Positions 1 to 9,499 are shown, numbered from the stretch's first letter. The stretch is DNA of 48,432 nucleotides from Gallibacterium salpingitidis (GCF_001678495.1 NZ_JTJL01000060.1:1-48432), one strand, 5' to 3'. The notes: generated from the letters alone by a model not told the origin. Translations and numbers: made by a program.

Positions 1-92
1 TGACTGACTGATAAATTATGCTCATCTGCTGAGCAGCTTGTCAAATCACGCGACGTATTAATAACGTGTGTTAATTGATTGATGTTGTTCAT
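1..92 (-). CDS. 5' end of an unrecognised gene, cut by the window edge
   Basis: An ATG at 92-90 opens a minus-strand frame of 30 codons that runs off the window without a stop. It begins MNNINQLTHVINTSRDL. A good ribosome binding site (AAGGATG) lies 6-12 bases upstream, which is the main reason for calling it a gene. The visible residues are polar and show no signal peptide or membrane segment. I do not recognise the family. It would be divergent from dkgB across a 474-base AT-rich gap. The open frame alone is too short to prove coding. Confidence 0.5.
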   Translation of the reverse strand, partial: MNNINQLTHVINTSRDLTSCSADEHNLSVS

Positions 93-566
93 AAAATCAT
101 CCTTTTTATAGGTAGAATATAAAAATTTGCACTGATTGACATCCATTATCAGCCTAACTTCCTTAGTAAATCTTTTTCAATATATCTGTAAACATGCAAA
201 AAAGCTAGCTTTATTCGAGTATTTTTTTATAAAAATAAAATCACTTTAGTCAACAATTAACACTCTATTAATAAATTTAAATTTTCTTAATAAATTCAAT
301 TGAATACAATAATTATATATTTAAAATCAAATAGATAACATGTGTATATTTTAGAAAATACCAAAAATGAGATTAAATAATTAGATGAATTAACTAAAGG
401 AAAATAATGTTATTCATTAGGATAAAGTTAACATTTTACAAAAAACCGATTATTCCTCTATCAGCAAAAAACTTTTGATGTTATTGCTATTTTTCTAATA
501 GAAAACCTTGTCTATAATCTGCCGCACTTGAAAATTAGCACAATTTAATCAACAAGGAGTTTAGTT
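93..566. other. AT-rich intergenic region with the dkgB promoter
   Basis: This 474-base gap holds no convincing gene. It is very AT-rich. It contains a 12-base palindrome AAAGCTAGCTTT (201-212) of unknown role and, at its right end, the dkgB promoter. The left end should carry the promoter of the partial minus-strand gene, but no strong -35/-10 pair stands out there. Confidence 0.6.
490..535 (+). promoter_or_regulatory. dkgB promoter module
   Basis: A perfect -10 (TATAAT, 513-518) has a poor -35 (TTTTTC, about 490-495) at 17 bases, which suggests a need for an activator. The small palindrome TTTTCTAATAGAAAA overlaps the -35 area. The stretch from TATTTTT through CCGCACTT resembles the promoter of the MFS gene at 2321-2367, across the LysR gene. 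Control by that LysR protein is inference. Confidence 0.55.
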
Positions 567-1370
567 ATGTCAGTACCTGTATTTGGATTAGGTACCTTTC
601 GTTTAAAAGATGAAGTTGTTAAATCTTCCGTCAAAATGGCATTAGAAGAAGGATATCGCGCTATTGACACTGCACAAATTTATGATAATGAAGCGGCTAT
701 TGGTGAAGTGTTACAAGCAATCAATATTGCTCGCAAAGATCTTTATCTCACTACCAAAATTTGGACAGAAAATTTAAGCAAAGAGAAATTAATTCCTAGC
801 CTAAAAGAGAGTTTGCGTAAATTAAATACCGACTATGTTGATTTAACTTTGATCCATTGGCCATCACCAAATCAAGAAATTAGCGTGGCAGAAACTATTC
901 AAGCATTAATGGAAGCAAAACAGCTTGGTTTGACAAAGGAAATCGGTGTATCCAATTTTACTATCGACTTGATGCAACAAGCTATTCAAGCAGCCGGCGC
1001 AGATAATATTGCTACCAATCAAATCGAACTTTCGCCTTACTTACAAAATCGTAAAGTGGTCGATTGGGCAAAACAAAATGGCATTCATATCACCTCTTAT
1101 ATGACTTTAGCGTATGGCAAGGCATTAACTGATGAAGTGATTGGTAAAATTGCTGCTAAACATCAGGCAACACCAGCGCAAGTGATTTTGGCTTGGGCAA
1201 TGGCGTTAGGTTATTCCGTCATTCCATCATCTACTAAACGCGAAAACTTACGTAGCAATTTAGCTGCATTAAAACTGCAATTAGATGCTGACGATATGGC
1301 AATGATTGCTGCATTAGATCGTCAAGATCGTTTAGTTAACCCTGAAGGCTTAGCGCCAAACTGGGATTAA
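567..1370 (+). CDS. dkgB: Aldo/keto reductase DkgB (2,5-diketo-D-gluconate reductase B type)
   Basis: This is a soluble NADPH-dependent aldo/keto reductase. Family members reduce 2,5-diketogluconate, methylglyoxal and other reactive carbonyls. At 267 residues it equals E. coli DkgB in length and follows it closely throughout (for example [10 protein letters not shown] near the start and SPEGLAP-like residues at the end). The catalytic tetrad is visible as D34, Y39, K64 and H97 (in LIHWPSP). The [10 protein letters not shown] segment near 217-226 is the family's cofactor 2'-phosphate region. The ATG is preceded by AAGGAG. A LysR gene related to E. coli YafC, which also neighbours dkgB there, lies convergently downstream. 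The true substrate in this organism is not shown. Confidence 0.95.
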   Translation: MSVPVFGLGTFRLKDEVVKSSVKMALEEGYRAIDTAQIYDNEAAIGEVLQAINIARKDLYLTTKIWTENLSKEKLIPSLKESLRKLNTDYVDLTLIHWPSPNQEISVAETIQALMEAKQLGLTKEIGVSNFTIDLMQQAIQAAGADNIATNQIELSPYLQNRKVVDWAKQNGIHITSYMTLAYGKALTDEVIGKIAAKHQATPAQVILAWAMALGYSVIPSSTKRENLRSNLAALKLQLDADDMAMIAALDRQDRLVNPEGLAPNWD

Positions 1371-1382
1371 TTCATCACTGAA

Positions 1383-1407
1383 CGGCAGCTGTTCAGAGCG
1401 GCTGCCG
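1383..1407 (+). terminator. Possible dkgB terminator overlapping the 3' end of yafC
   Basis: CGGCAGC (1383-1389) pairs with GCTGCCG (1401-1407) around an 11-base loop, and a weak T-rich stretch follows. The right arm lies inside the last codons of the convergent LysR gene. CTGAAC/GTTCAG (1378-1383/1391-1396) is a competing stem. Confidence 0.35.
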
Positions 1408-2283
1408 ACATTTCTCCGCCATAAAATCAATAAAAGCACGAATACGTGTACTTACCGCTCGATCACTATAATAAACCGCATTAACCGGCATCGGCACTGC
1501 AATCCGTTTATCGGCAAACAATTCAATTAATGCTCCTGCTGCCAGATCTTGATCTACTTGAAAATCTGATAAACAAGCAATACCGCTGCCGACCAAACAA
1601 AGCTGACGCAAAGTTTCTCCACTGCTTGCTGTAATCGTTGGTGTAATCTGATAAGGCTGATGATCTTCAGCAATCGTCCAAATATTTAACGTTTCCGGTT
1701 CCGTAAAACCTAAACATTGATGTTGCGCTAATGCGCTAATTTGTTGCGGTACACCATATTTCTGCAAATAACTCGGTGCTGCCACCACTTTACGATAGCT
1801 ATTAAACAGCAATTTACTACGTAAACTAGAATCTTTCAGTTCACCAATACGAATTGCCACATCGACTTTACGTTCAATCAAATTGATATAGGTTTCTGAT
1901 GATACTAACGATAAGGTTATTTGCGGATAGCGTTGGCGAAATTCTTCAATCCAAGGAGAAATAAGATGCAAGATCACCGGTGTTGCTGCATCAACGCGTA
2001 AAATGCCTTGCGGCGTTTGATGTGTTTCCAACATCTCCGCTTCTGCATCAGCCATATCTTGTAAGATATTACGAACTTTCGCAAAATAACGTTCGCCTTC
2101 GGCAGTTAAACTTAAATGGCGAGTGGTACGATTTAATAGATTGACGCCTAGCTTGTGCTCCAATCGCTTAATCGAACGACTAATCACCGAATTTGCCATA
2201 TTTAGATTTTCTGCCGCTCGGCTAAAACTACCGCTTTCCACAACATTAACAAAAATACTTAACTCATCTGAATTGGTTTTCAT
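1393..2283 (-). CDS. yafC: LysR-family regulator, YafC-like
   Basis: A 296-residue LysR-type transcription factor. The N-terminal winged helix-turn-helix covers about residues 1-60 ([22 protein letters not shown], then [12 protein letters not shown]), and the rest is the periplasmic-binding-protein-like effector domain (starting near [14 protein letters not shown]). Similarity to E. coli YafC runs along the whole length, including SLVSSET and [19 protein letters not shown]. In E. coli yafC also lies next to dkgB. Here it is convergent with dkgB and divergent from an MFS efflux gene, and the two outer genes share a promoter motif, so both are candidate targets. The effector is unknown. Confidence 0.88.
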   Translation of the reverse strand: MKTNSDELSIFVNVVESGSFSRAAENLNMANSVISRSIKRLEHKLGVNLLNRTTRHLSLTAEGERYFAKVRNILQDMADAEAEMLETHQTPQGILRVDAATPVILHLISPWIEEFRQRYPQITLSLVSSETYINLIERKVDVAIRIGELKDSSLRSKLLFNSYRKVVAAPSYLQKYGVPQQISALAQHQCLGFTEPETLNIWTIAEDHQPYQITPTITASSGETLRQLCLVGSGIACLSDFQVDQDLAAGALIELFADKRIAVPMPVNAVYYSDRAVSTRIRAFIDFMAEKCRQPL

Positions 2284-2320
2284 TATTGCTCCTAAAGCAA
2301 AAATTTTTTGAAATTTTGTA

Positions 2321-2367
2321 TATTTTTAGCATTAAAGTATTTTGTCATAATCTCCGCCACTTAAAAA
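2321..2367 (+). promoter_or_regulatory. MFS gene promoter, similar to the dkgB promoter
   Basis: A -10 CATAAT (2346-2351) follows TTTTTA at 17 bases. The segment TTGTC-ATAATCT-CCGCCACTT-AAAA nearly repeats the dkgB promoter (507-535). A LysR-like T-N11-A dyad (TTTTTAGCATTAAAG) covers the -35. It lies in the 110-base gap between the yafC-like gene and the MFS gene. Confidence 0.5.
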
Positions 2368-2393
2368 CATCTATTTTTTATTAAGGAGAATTT

Positions 2394-3566
2394 ATGCCAA
2401 TTGCTTTATTTGCATTAAGTATCAGTGCATTCGCTATTGGAACCACTGAATTTGTGATTGCAGGACTAGTACCAATTATTGCGCAGCAATTACAAGTTTC
2501 TTTACCTTCTGCCGGTTTATTGGTATCCATTTACGCTTTAGGTACCGCTATCAGCGCCATCTTTCTTACTGCATTTACCGCTAAAATGTCGCGTAAAACC
2601 TTGCTATTAGCGCTAATGCTGTTGTTTACCATTGGTAATCTGATTGCTTGGCAAGCACCAAACTATTCTACACTGATTATTGCGCGTTTTATTACCGGCT
2701 TAGCACATGGCGTCTTTTTTTCGATTGGTTCAACTATTGCGACCAGCTTAGTACCACGTGAAAAAGCTGCCTCTGCAATCGCATTAATGTTCGGCGGTTT
2801 AACTGTCGCCTTGGTAACCGGTGTACCATTAGGGACTTTTATTGGTCAATATTTTAGCTGGCGAGCCACTTTCTTAGTAGTATCGTTGCTTGGTATTATC
2901 GCCTTTTCCGGCATTGCATTTTTTATTCCAAACAATCTGCCAACACGACAAGTTGCTACTATTAAAGAACAATTACAAGTCCTCACCCAACCAAGATTGT
3001 TGTTAATCTATCTAATTACGATCTTTGGCTATGGCGGCGTCTTTACCACTTTCACCTTTATTAGTCCGATTATGGAAAACTTAGCAGGCTTTGCTCCGCA
3101 AAGTGTAAGCTGGATATTACTCGGCTACGGCGTTTCCGTCACCATTGGGAATATTTGGGGTGGAAAACTGGCGGATCGTCATGGTGCTATTTTTGCATTG
3201 AAAGTGATTTTTGCGATTTTAGCGTTACTGTTATTGCTATTTCAATTTACTACTGAAATCAAATATATCGCACTTGCTATTATCTTAGTTATCGGCGCAT
3301 TTATGTTTGGTAACGTACCACCGTTACAAGTATATGTGGTACAAAAAGCAGAACAATATACTCCGAACGCTGTTGATGTTGCTTCAGGATTAAATATTGC
3401 TGCCTTTAATATTGGTATTGCTTTAGGTTCAATTATTGGCGGGCAAACTGTTTCTGTCGCAGGTTTAGCACAAACACCTTGGATCGGCGCAATTATTGTG
3501 GCTATGGCACTATTACTTGTTATTTTTAGTGGAAGAATGGAACAAAGAACCTTACAGCTAGCTTAA
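2394..3566 (+). CDS. MFS transporter, DHA1 family (AraJ/YdhP-like efflux)
   Basis: An inner-membrane drug/sugar:proton antiporter of the major facilitator superfamily, with 390 residues and about 12 hydrophobic helices. The N-terminal helix contains the AIGTTEFVIAGLVP signature of the AraJ/YdhP group. The segment SRKTLLLALMLLFTIGNL corresponds to the loop 2-3 region, and GVPLGTFIGQYFSWRATF to motif C in helix 5. AAGGAG lies upstream of the ATG. It is divergent from the LysR gene, which probably regulates it. The substrate cannot be told from sequence; arabinose, purine ribonucleosides and drugs are known for relatives. Confidence 0.85.
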   Translation: MPIALFALSISAFAIGTTEFVIAGLVPIIAQQLQVSLPSAGLLVSIYALGTAISAIFLTAFTAKMSRKTLLLALMLLFTIGNLIAWQAPNYSTLIIARFITGLAHGVFFSIGSTIATSLVPREKAASAIALMFGGLTVALVTGVPLGTFIGQYFSWRATFLVVSLLGIIAFSGIAFFIPNNLPTRQVATIKEQLQVLTQPRLLLIYLITIFGYGGVFTTFTFISPIMENLAGFAPQSVSWILLGYGVSVTIGNIWGGKLADRHGAIFALKVIFAILALLLLLFQFTTEIKYIALAIILVIGAFMFGNVPPLQVYVVQKAEQYTPNAVDVASGLNIAAFNIGIALGSIIGGQTVSVAGLAQTPWIGAIIVAMALLLVIFSGRMEQRTLQLA

Positions 3567-3585
3567 TCTTATCAAGATAAAAAAA

Positions 3586-3616
3586 TAGGTTTCGTCCTAA
3601 CAAAGGGCGAAACCTA
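3586..3616. terminator. Bidirectional terminator between the MFS gene and udp
   Basis: TAGGTTTCGTCC (3586-3597) pairs with GGGCGAAACCTA (3605-3616), 12 pairs with one G-T, around a 7-base loop. The A-run on its left becomes a T-run for the minus strand, so it is best suited to end udp. Nearly the same stem recurs at 15173-15204. Confidence 0.75.
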
Positions 3617-3641
3617 AAGCTATTTCAATTAAGAGCATTAA

Positions 3642-4398
3642 TTACAATAAGTAGCTTGCTGCTTTAACAACAATTTTTACCGCATTTTCTTCTGTTGCTT
3701 TCATTGTTGATTCATTTGGAATCTCTTGTTGCGTACGATTAACAATCGCGCCAGCCACCATACCTGCACGCAAACCTAGCGCAGCACACATTGTAAATAA
3801 GGTTGCTGATTCCATTTCAAAGTTCATTACATTTAGTTCTTGCCATTGTTTTAATGAACCTTGGAAACGACGCCAAACTTTACCGCTGTAAGTATCATAG
3901 CGTTCTTGTCCTGGATAGAATGTATCTGATGAAGCGGTGATACCAACATAAGTTTTATTTGGGTTAATTTCTTGTGCCGCACGATAAAGCGCAGTAGTAC
4001 ATTCAAAGTTTGCTACCGCTGGACTCTAACGGCGCAAAATGCTGACTTGCGCCATCTAAACGCACTGCACCAGTAGTAATTAATACGTCACCAACATTGA
4101 TATGAGGTTGGATTGCGCCTGTTGTACCAATACGTAAGAAAGTGCGCACGCCTAATTGCGCTAACTCTTCTACTGCAATAGATACAGACGGTCCACCGAT
4201 ACCAGTTGAACACACAACAACAGCTTTACCATTTATGTAACCTAACCAAGAAGTGAATTCTCTGGTTGCTGCTAAAAACTTTGGATTTTCCAATAGTTTT
4301 GCAATTACCGGCACACGCTCAGGCGCACCAGGAACAATTGCTAAAGTAGCACCATCTAAATCACTTTTTTTAAGTCCTAAATGAAAAACATCCGACAT
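3642..4398 (-). pseudogene. udp: Uridine phosphorylase with a frameshift
   Basis: Uridine phosphorylase splits uridine (with phosphate) into uracil and ribose-1-phosphate in pyrimidine salvage. The 5' part (4398 to about 4023) encodes [22 protein letters not shown] and [18 protein letters not shown], a close match to E. coli Udp, then reads SSGSKL and stops at 4003. The rest continues in another frame from about 4020 ([42 protein letters not shown]) to the normal end at 3642. Between the PLE codons and the GCG of AVANFE there are four bases where the family has six (Phe-Pro), so two bases are missing. The start has a strong AAGGAGG. If real, the enzyme loses its C-terminal half, including the FEMES nucleoside-binding motif. 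A sequencing error is possible. It follows asnC by 16 bases, probably in one transcript. Confidence 0.9.
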
Positions 4399-4414
4399 AA
4401 TAGCCCTCCTTTTA

Positions 4415-4876
4415 TTATGGTTTTATATCTCGGAGAATAGGATTTTGCATCGAAATTAAAGTTTCAGTCGATTGAATCTCATCAATTAACTGAATTTTAG
4501 TGGCTAACACATGATGCAATTCTTCTATAGTATGTGTCATCACTTTAATAAAAATAGAGTAGTTACCTGTGGTGTAATAGGCTTCTACTACTTCATCAAA
4601 TTCTTGTAGCTTGGCAATTACTTTTTCATAATCTTTCGCACTTTTTAAAATAATGCCGATAAAACAGCAAACATCATAGCCTAGGCGTCTTTCATTGATT
4701 TTGACTTTTGTACCTTCAATAATGCCCGATTGCCGCATTTTCTCAACACGAACATGGATCGTTCCCGGACTGACCCCAAAACTTTTTGCCATTTCAGCGT
4801 AAGGTGTGCGTGCATCCTGTGTTAACACGCGCAAAATTTGTTGATCAAGATGATCAATATTACTGATTGGTTGCAT
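4415..4876 (-). CDS. asnC: Transcriptional regulator AsnC (Lrp/AsnC family)
   Basis: A 153-residue feast/famine regulator. A helix-turn-helix lies at about residues 24-46 ([22 protein letters not shown]) and a C-terminal RAM effector domain at about 70-150. The match to E. coli AsnC is close over the C-terminal half ([40 protein letters not shown], ending near identically), so AsnC is preferred over Lrp. AsnC classically activates asnA in response to low asparagine, with asnA divergent. Here no asnA is adjacent; the upstream neighbour is ubiI, and udp follows 16 bases downstream on the same strand. Its target in this genome is therefore unclear. Confidence 0.88.
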   Translation of the reverse strand: MQPISNIDHLDQQILRVLTQDARTPYAEMAKSFGVSPGTIHVRVEKMRQSGIIEGTKVKINERRLGYDVCCFIGIILKSAKDYEKVIAKLQEFDEVVEAYYTTGNYSIFIKVMTHTIEELHHVLATKIQLIDEIQSTETLISMQNPILRDIKP

Positions 4877-5044
4877 ACTTGTCCTTCTAGACGGTGGAAT
4901 TATTAGATATTATATAATTTATACAGACAAAAAATAAATTTTTTCTAATAATAAAGAGCTTACGCAGCAGTTTCAAGGCAAAATGCGCGTTCTCACAGGG
5001 ATTCCAACAAAAATGTGAAGCTGATCAAGATTTTTCGATAAAAC

Positions 5045-6268
5045 TTAACTATCCAAGGTAAATAAATCGATCTTTTTTACTCGCTGCGGTAAATCACCAC
5101 TTAAGCCAGTGGCTTGCAAAATAAATTGCTGTTTTAACGGTTGCAATTTATCGGTGACTGACATACCAATGCCACGCAACAATTTTTTGATTGGTTGATC
5201 GCCAGCAAATAGATCTCTAAATCCTTGCATTGCCACTAACATTTTCATCGCTTCTGTTTTACGCCAACGCTCATAATGACGTAAATGACGATAAGCGCCA
5301 ATATCTTGATTTTTCGCTAGATTTTTCTGGATCTCTTCAGCCAAAGCCAGTGCATCCATAAAACCTAAATTCACACCTAATCCAGCTAAAGGGTGAATAG
5401 TATGTGCTGCATCTCCCATTAAGGCGACATGATGTTGAATAAAATGACGAGCAAATCTTGCGCAGAGTGGATAACTATGTCTTGCACTAACAACACGACA
5501 TAAACCTAATCTACCATCAAATGCAGTCGTTAATTGGCGATTAAAACTCTCTTCATCACAATTCATCAATTGTTTCGCTTTTACAGGATCTTGCGACCAA
5601 ACAATCGAACTTAAATGCGGTTGATGCAAAGGTAAGAATGCTAAAATCGCATCAGGAGAGAAAATTTGCCGACAAATTTGTTGATGTGGTTCTACGGTTT
5701 CGACATTGCAAACTAAGGCAGAATGTTGGTAATCACGAAAATTAATCGGCATATGCATTTGTTCGCGTAACCAAGAGTTAGCACCATCTGCACCAACAAC
5801 CAATTTCGCCACAATGATTTCACCGTTAGCTAAACTTAACACCGCATTATTTTCATTGACGCCTAATGAAGTTGGGGTTGCCACCAATAACTCTGCATTC
5901 TCTTGCTGCAATACTGCTTGATACAATGCTTGACGAATTAATTGGTTTTCGACGATATGCCCAAGATGATCAACCCCTAGGTTTTGCGTATCTAACTGAA
6001 TATGAGCAAAGCTATCCTTCTCCCATACTTGCATTTTTTCGTATGCTGTCGCCCGCCACGCTTGAAGTTGTTGCCATACACCAAACTGGCGCAGCATAGT
6101 TTCTGATGAAAGATTTAACGCACTCACCCGATTCATTACTGTTTCTAACTGAAATGCTGGAATATGCGCTTCAATCACCGCAATCGAACAATCCGTATCT
6201 TTGAGGGCTTGTGCCAATGCCAATCCCACCATACCGCCACCAATAATGGCAATATCAAACTCTTTCAT
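5045..6268 (-). CDS. ubiI: Ubiquinone biosynthesis FAD-dependent hydroxylase UbiI (VisC)
   Basis: A flavoprotein monooxygenase of the UbiH/COQ6 family, expected to hydroxylate C5 of the ubiquinone ring. The start is taken at 6268 (MKEFDIAIIGG) because this places the ADP-binding IGGGMVGLALAQAL fold at the very N-terminus as in the family, and its ATG overlaps the ubiH stop (TAATG). An upstream in-frame start would add 17 unrelated residues from inside ubiH. The DG motif (VVGADGANSWLR) and the GD motif (LMGDAAHTIHPLAGLGVNLG) are both present. It is the last gene of the ygfB-pepP-ubiH-ubiI cluster, the same order as in E. coli. The split between UbiI and UbiF rests on this gene order. Confidence 0.9.
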   Translation of the reverse strand: MKEFDIAIIGGGMVGLALAQALKDTDCSIAVIEAHIPAFQLETVMNRVSALNLSSETMLRQFGVWQQLQAWRATAYEKMQVWEKDSFAHIQLDTQNLGVDHLGHIVENQLIRQALYQAVLQQENAELLVATPTSLGVNENNAVLSLANGEIIVAKLVVGADGANSWLREQMHMPINFRDYQHSALVCNVETVEPHQQICRQIFSPDAILAFLPLHQPHLSSIVWSQDPVKAKQLMNCDEESFNRQLTTAFDGRLGLCRVVSARHSYPLCARFARHFIQHHVALMGDAAHTIHPLAGLGVNLGFMDALALAEEIQKNLAKNQDIGAYRHLRHYERWRKTEAMKMLVAMQGFRDLFAGDQPIKKLLRGIGMSVTDKLQPLKQQFILQATGLSGDLPQRVKKIDLFTLDS

Positions 6269-7458
6269 TAAATTCGTCCTAATGTTGGTTGTACAAATGT
6301 ATGGCGTAAGGCGGAACAATGACTTAATGCAGTTAAACCTAAATTACGTAATACCTGTAATGGCAATAATTCATTACTAAAAATTTGTACTAAATTCGTC
6401 GTTAAACCAATAATCCGTTGTTGATCTTGCAAACGATGTTGTTGGTATTGCTGCAACATTTCAGCTGAGCCGATCTCTTGTGCATTAATAATTGCTTCTG
6501 CTAGTGCAAAAACATCACGAATACCCAAATTAAAACCTTGTCCAGCTACAGGATGCAGCGTTTGTGCCGCATTACCGACCAAAGCAAGACGGTTGCCGAT
6601 TAAAGCCGTACTGCGTTTTAATTTGAGCGGGTAAGCATAACGCTTACTTACTGATTGAAATTTTCCTAAACGCCAGCCAAAGCGTTGTTGTAGCTGCTGT
6701 AAAAATGATTGATTATCCAACGCTAATAATGCTTCCGGCGTTTTAGTACAAAAAACCAATGACATCATATTGTCCGCCATTGGTAATAAAGCAATTGGCC
6801 CTTCAGGAGTAAACCGCTCAAAAGCACGCCCTTGATGCGGCATTGAGGTTATCACATTAGCAATAATCGCACTTTGCTGATAATCAAATTCTTCATTACA
6901 AGCAATACCGGCTAACTGCGCTATTTGTGAATCGCTACCATCAGCAGCGACTAATAATTTACCGGTTAAACGCATTTGGTTATCTAAAGTGACTGCAATT
7001 TGATCAGTACCATAGTCAATCTGCTGAATAAAGTATGGGCTAATAAAATCAATATTCGCTTTATTAGCAAGTGCGGCTGTAAAGGTATCGCCCATATTTT
7101 GCAACGCCACTACAACACCGAGTTGAGTTAAATGCATCTCTGCAGCATTAATTTCAACTATTCCGGAATGACCACGCTCTGATACATGCACTTGTTTAAT
7201 CGGTTCGGCAAATGTTTGCACCCGATCCCATAAAGTTTGTTGCTGATCAAAACGAATACGTTTCAGTTTACGACAAGTACCATCGGATAAAGCAACACAA
7301 CGACTATCAAAGCCTACTCCCTGCTGTTGCGATCGTTGACGTTTTTCAATTACCGCAATTCTCAATCGGGAAGCAGAAAGGGTGTCCAAGGTTAAGGCTA
7401 ATGTCAGCCCATTCATGGCACCACCGCCAATAATTACATCGTAGTGCTGCTGTTGCAT
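6268..7458 (-). CDS. ubiH: Ubiquinone biosynthesis hydroxylase UbiH
   Basis: A 396-residue FAD monooxygenase that hydroxylates C1 of the octaprenyl ring in aerobic ubiquinone synthesis. The Rossmann motif IIGGGAMNGLTLALTL is at about residues 9-24. The DG motif reads VAADGSDSQIA. The FAD-contact motif reads LVGNAAQTLHPVAGQGFNLG, with Asn in place of the usual Asp, which is also the E. coli UbiH state and separates it from UbiI. It is translationally coupled to ubiI (TAATG) and starts 2 bases after pepP ends, so the three genes are surely cotranscribed. Confidence 0.92.
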   Translation of the reverse strand: MQQQHYDVIIGGGAMNGLTLALTLDTLSASRLRIAVIEKRQRSQQQGVGFDSRCVALSDGTCRKLKRIRFDQQQTLWDRVQTFAEPIKQVHVSERGHSGIVEINAAEMHLTQLGVVVALQNMGDTFTAALANKANIDFISPYFIQQIDYGTDQIAVTLDNQMRLTGKLLVAADGSDSQIAQLAGIACNEEFDYQQSAIIANVITSMPHQGRAFERFTPEGPIALLPMADNMMSLVFCTKTPEALLALDNQSFLQQLQQRFGWRLGKFQSVSKRYAYPLKLKRSTALIGNRLALVGNAAQTLHPVAGQGFNLGIRDVFALAEAIINAQEIGSAEMLQQYQQHRLQDQQRIIGLTTNLVQIFSNELLPLQVLRNLGLTALSHCSALRHTFVQPTLGRI

Positions 7459-7460
7459 AA

Positions 7461-8795
7461 TTAATCCTTTTGCGCCATTAACGCTTCAATTTCATCAATC
7501 TCTTTTGGTACGGCGGCAGTCAACACTTTATTACCATATTCTGTAATCAATAGATCATCTTCAATCCGCACCCCAATACCACGATAAGCGGCTGGAATAT
7601 CTTCAGCATTCGGAATATATAAACCTGGTTCAACAGTAACGACCATACCAGGTTGCAATTCACGTGTACGATCTTGTCCATAGGCGCCTACATCGTGCAC
7701 ATCTAGACCCAACCAGTGACCTAAACTGTGCATATAAAAACGGGTGTAAGCTTTTTCAGCAATCAATGTATCCACATCGCCGGATAAAATCCCTAAACGC
7801 ACCAACCCTGCGACCTTAATTTTTAATACTTCATCATTGGCTTGTTTGATCGAATTACCATTGACTAACAATTCAATCGCCCGTTTTTCTGCTTCTAAGA
7901 CAATTTGATAAATCTCACGTTGCGCTGGGCTAAATTTACCATTTACAGGAAAAGTTCTCGTAATATCACCAGCATACATGGCGAATTCACAACCAGCATC
8001 AATTAGCACTAAATCACCATCTTGCATTAAGCGATCATTTTCTGTGTAGTGCAAAATACAGGCATTCTCGCCACTGGCAATGATTGATGGATAAGACTCC
8101 CATCTTGCACCAAAGCGATTGAATTCGTGTAACATTTCGCTGGCTAATTCATATTCAAAACGTTGTGGACGCGCTTGTTTCATTGCTCGAATATGAGCTA
8201 ATGCTGAAATCTGTCCCGCTTGTTGCATTAAACGAATTTCATTTTCTGATTTAAATAAACGCATTTCGTCTAATAGCTCACGCCAACAGACTAATGTCGT
8301 TGGTGCTTTTACGCCTTGACGTTGTTGAGTACGCATCAAAGATAAAGTTTGGTGCACAATCTCATCACCCCATTGCTGCACTTCTTCTGCATAATAAAGT
8401 GTACCCAAACCATTCAGCAATTGTGGTAACTGTTGGCGTACTTCATCAATCGCAATAGCTTGATCTAAATGTAAAGTTGCTGGTGCTTTTTCAATACCTA
8501 AACGACGACCATTCCATGTTTCCATTAATGGATCTGACGGGCGTAAAAATAAAATTGCTTGTTCACCTTGTTGCTCAGTTTTCTTTAACAACAAAATGGC
8601 ATCTGGTTCATTAAATCCAGTTAAATACCAGAAATAGTTATCTTGACGAAAAGGGTAATTAGAAGATGCGGTACGTTGACGTTCTAAATTAGAAAAAACA
8701 ATTAAACCGCTATTGGTTGGTAATTGGGCAAAAACTTTTGCTCGACGTTGTTGAAACTCTTCAATCGGCATCTCTGCCATATAACTCAAATCCAC
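7461..8795 (-). CDS. pepP: Xaa-Pro aminopeptidase II (aminopeptidase P)
   Basis: A cytoplasmic dimetal (Mn) peptidase that removes an N-terminal residue preceding proline. The 444 residues comprise an N-terminal creatinase-like domain (PFRQDNYFWYLTGFNEPDA) and a C-terminal pita-bread domain. Metal ligands are visible in order: the two Asp of LIDAGCE and YAGDITRTFP, His of HSLGHWLGLDVHDVG, Glu of TVEPGLYI and Glu of VRIEDD. Length and motifs match E. coli PepP (441). A second ATG five codons in (MAEMPIEEF) is a possible start. It lies between ygfB (15-base gap) and ubiH, the conserved enterobacterial order. Confidence 0.95.
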   Translation of the reverse strand: MDLSYMAEMPIEEFQQRRAKVFAQLPTNSGLIVFSNLERQRTASSNYPFRQDNYFWYLTGFNEPDAILLLKKTEQQGEQAILFLRPSDPLMETWNGRRLGIEKAPATLHLDQAIAIDEVRQQLPQLLNGLGTLYYAEEVQQWGDEIVHQTLSLMRTQQRQGVKAPTTLVCWRELLDEMRLFKSENEIRLMQQAGQISALAHIRAMKQARPQRFEYELASEMLHEFNRFGARWESYPSIIASGENACILHYTENDRLMQDGDLVLIDAGCEFAMYAGDITRTFPVNGKFSPAQREIYQIVLEAEKRAIELLVNGNSIKQANDEVLKIKVAGLVRLGILSGDVDTLIAEKAYTRFYMHSLGHWLGLDVHDVGAYGQDRTRELQPGMVVTVEPGLYIPNAEDIPAAYRGIGVRIEDDLLITEYGNKVLTAAVPKEIDEIEALMAQKD

Positions 8796-8810
8796 AATCT
8801 ATACCTCTTA

Positions 8811-9359
8811 TCAATGGATAGTTTTTTGTTGTACTGCTGGTTGATGAAAGTGTGAATAAAACAGCATAGCAATTGTGCGTAAATATTCGATTACCTCTTC
8901 TAATGCTTGCGCGAGGCTCTCTTCATCATCGCCTTCTTCATAGCCTAATTGACAAATTTCGCGTAAGTCGGCTAAAGCCTCTGCAATATCTTGTTGCTTC
9001 TCTTGCTGTAAATTAGGTTGCGCTAAACCTAAGCCAAGTAAGAAATGATTACACCATTCACTTAATGAGGTAATACTTTGGTAAATATCATCTAAATTTC
9101 CAAGATCTAACTCAAAGGTAAATTCACTTAGATCTGCCAAACTTGCGTTTAATGCTTTGTATAATTCTGCAATTTTGCTGATTAATTGCACTGGATAGGC
9201 GTGATCATCATTAGTAAATTGATACAACAATGGTTTCCAGCTTTCATCGCGGATACCACCACAAATAAATCCTGTTAATAATCCATGTAATTCAACACCA
9301 TTTAAAGTAATTCCTGCTTGCTTTAATTCGTGTGTCAGTTGCTGTGCTGTAATTGCCAT
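8811..9359 (-). CDS. ygfB: YgfB family protein (UPF0149)
   Basis: An acidic, mostly helical 182-residue protein of family UPF0149. The conserved patches LHGLLTGFICGG near the N-terminus and CNHFLLGLGLAQPN in the middle are visible, and the C-terminal part (EEGDDEESLAQALEEVIEYLRTIAMLFY) is typical. The molecular role in most species is not established; a Pseudomonas homologue affects beta-lactam resistance genes. It heads the ygfB-pepP-ubiH-ubiI cluster and is divergent from zapA across a 140-base gap. Confidence 0.88.
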   Translation of the reverse strand: MAITAQQLTHELKQAGITLNGVELHGLLTGFICGGIRDESWKPLLYQFTNDDHAYPVQLISKIAELYKALNASLADLSEFTFELDLGNLDDIYQSITSLSEWCNHFLLGLGLAQPNLQQEKQQDIAEALADLREICQLGYEEGDDEESLAQALEEVIEYLRTIAMLFYSHFHQPAVQQKTIH

Positions 9360-9499
9360 ATAAATTTCCGTTTCTTCTCAAATATCAGCCATTCTAACAC
9401 CAACCAGAATATCCACCAATAATCTATGACGAAACTTATTTGCTATGGCATAATACCTACATTTATAACGTTATAATTTCTGTCTAAAGAGGTTCTTGT

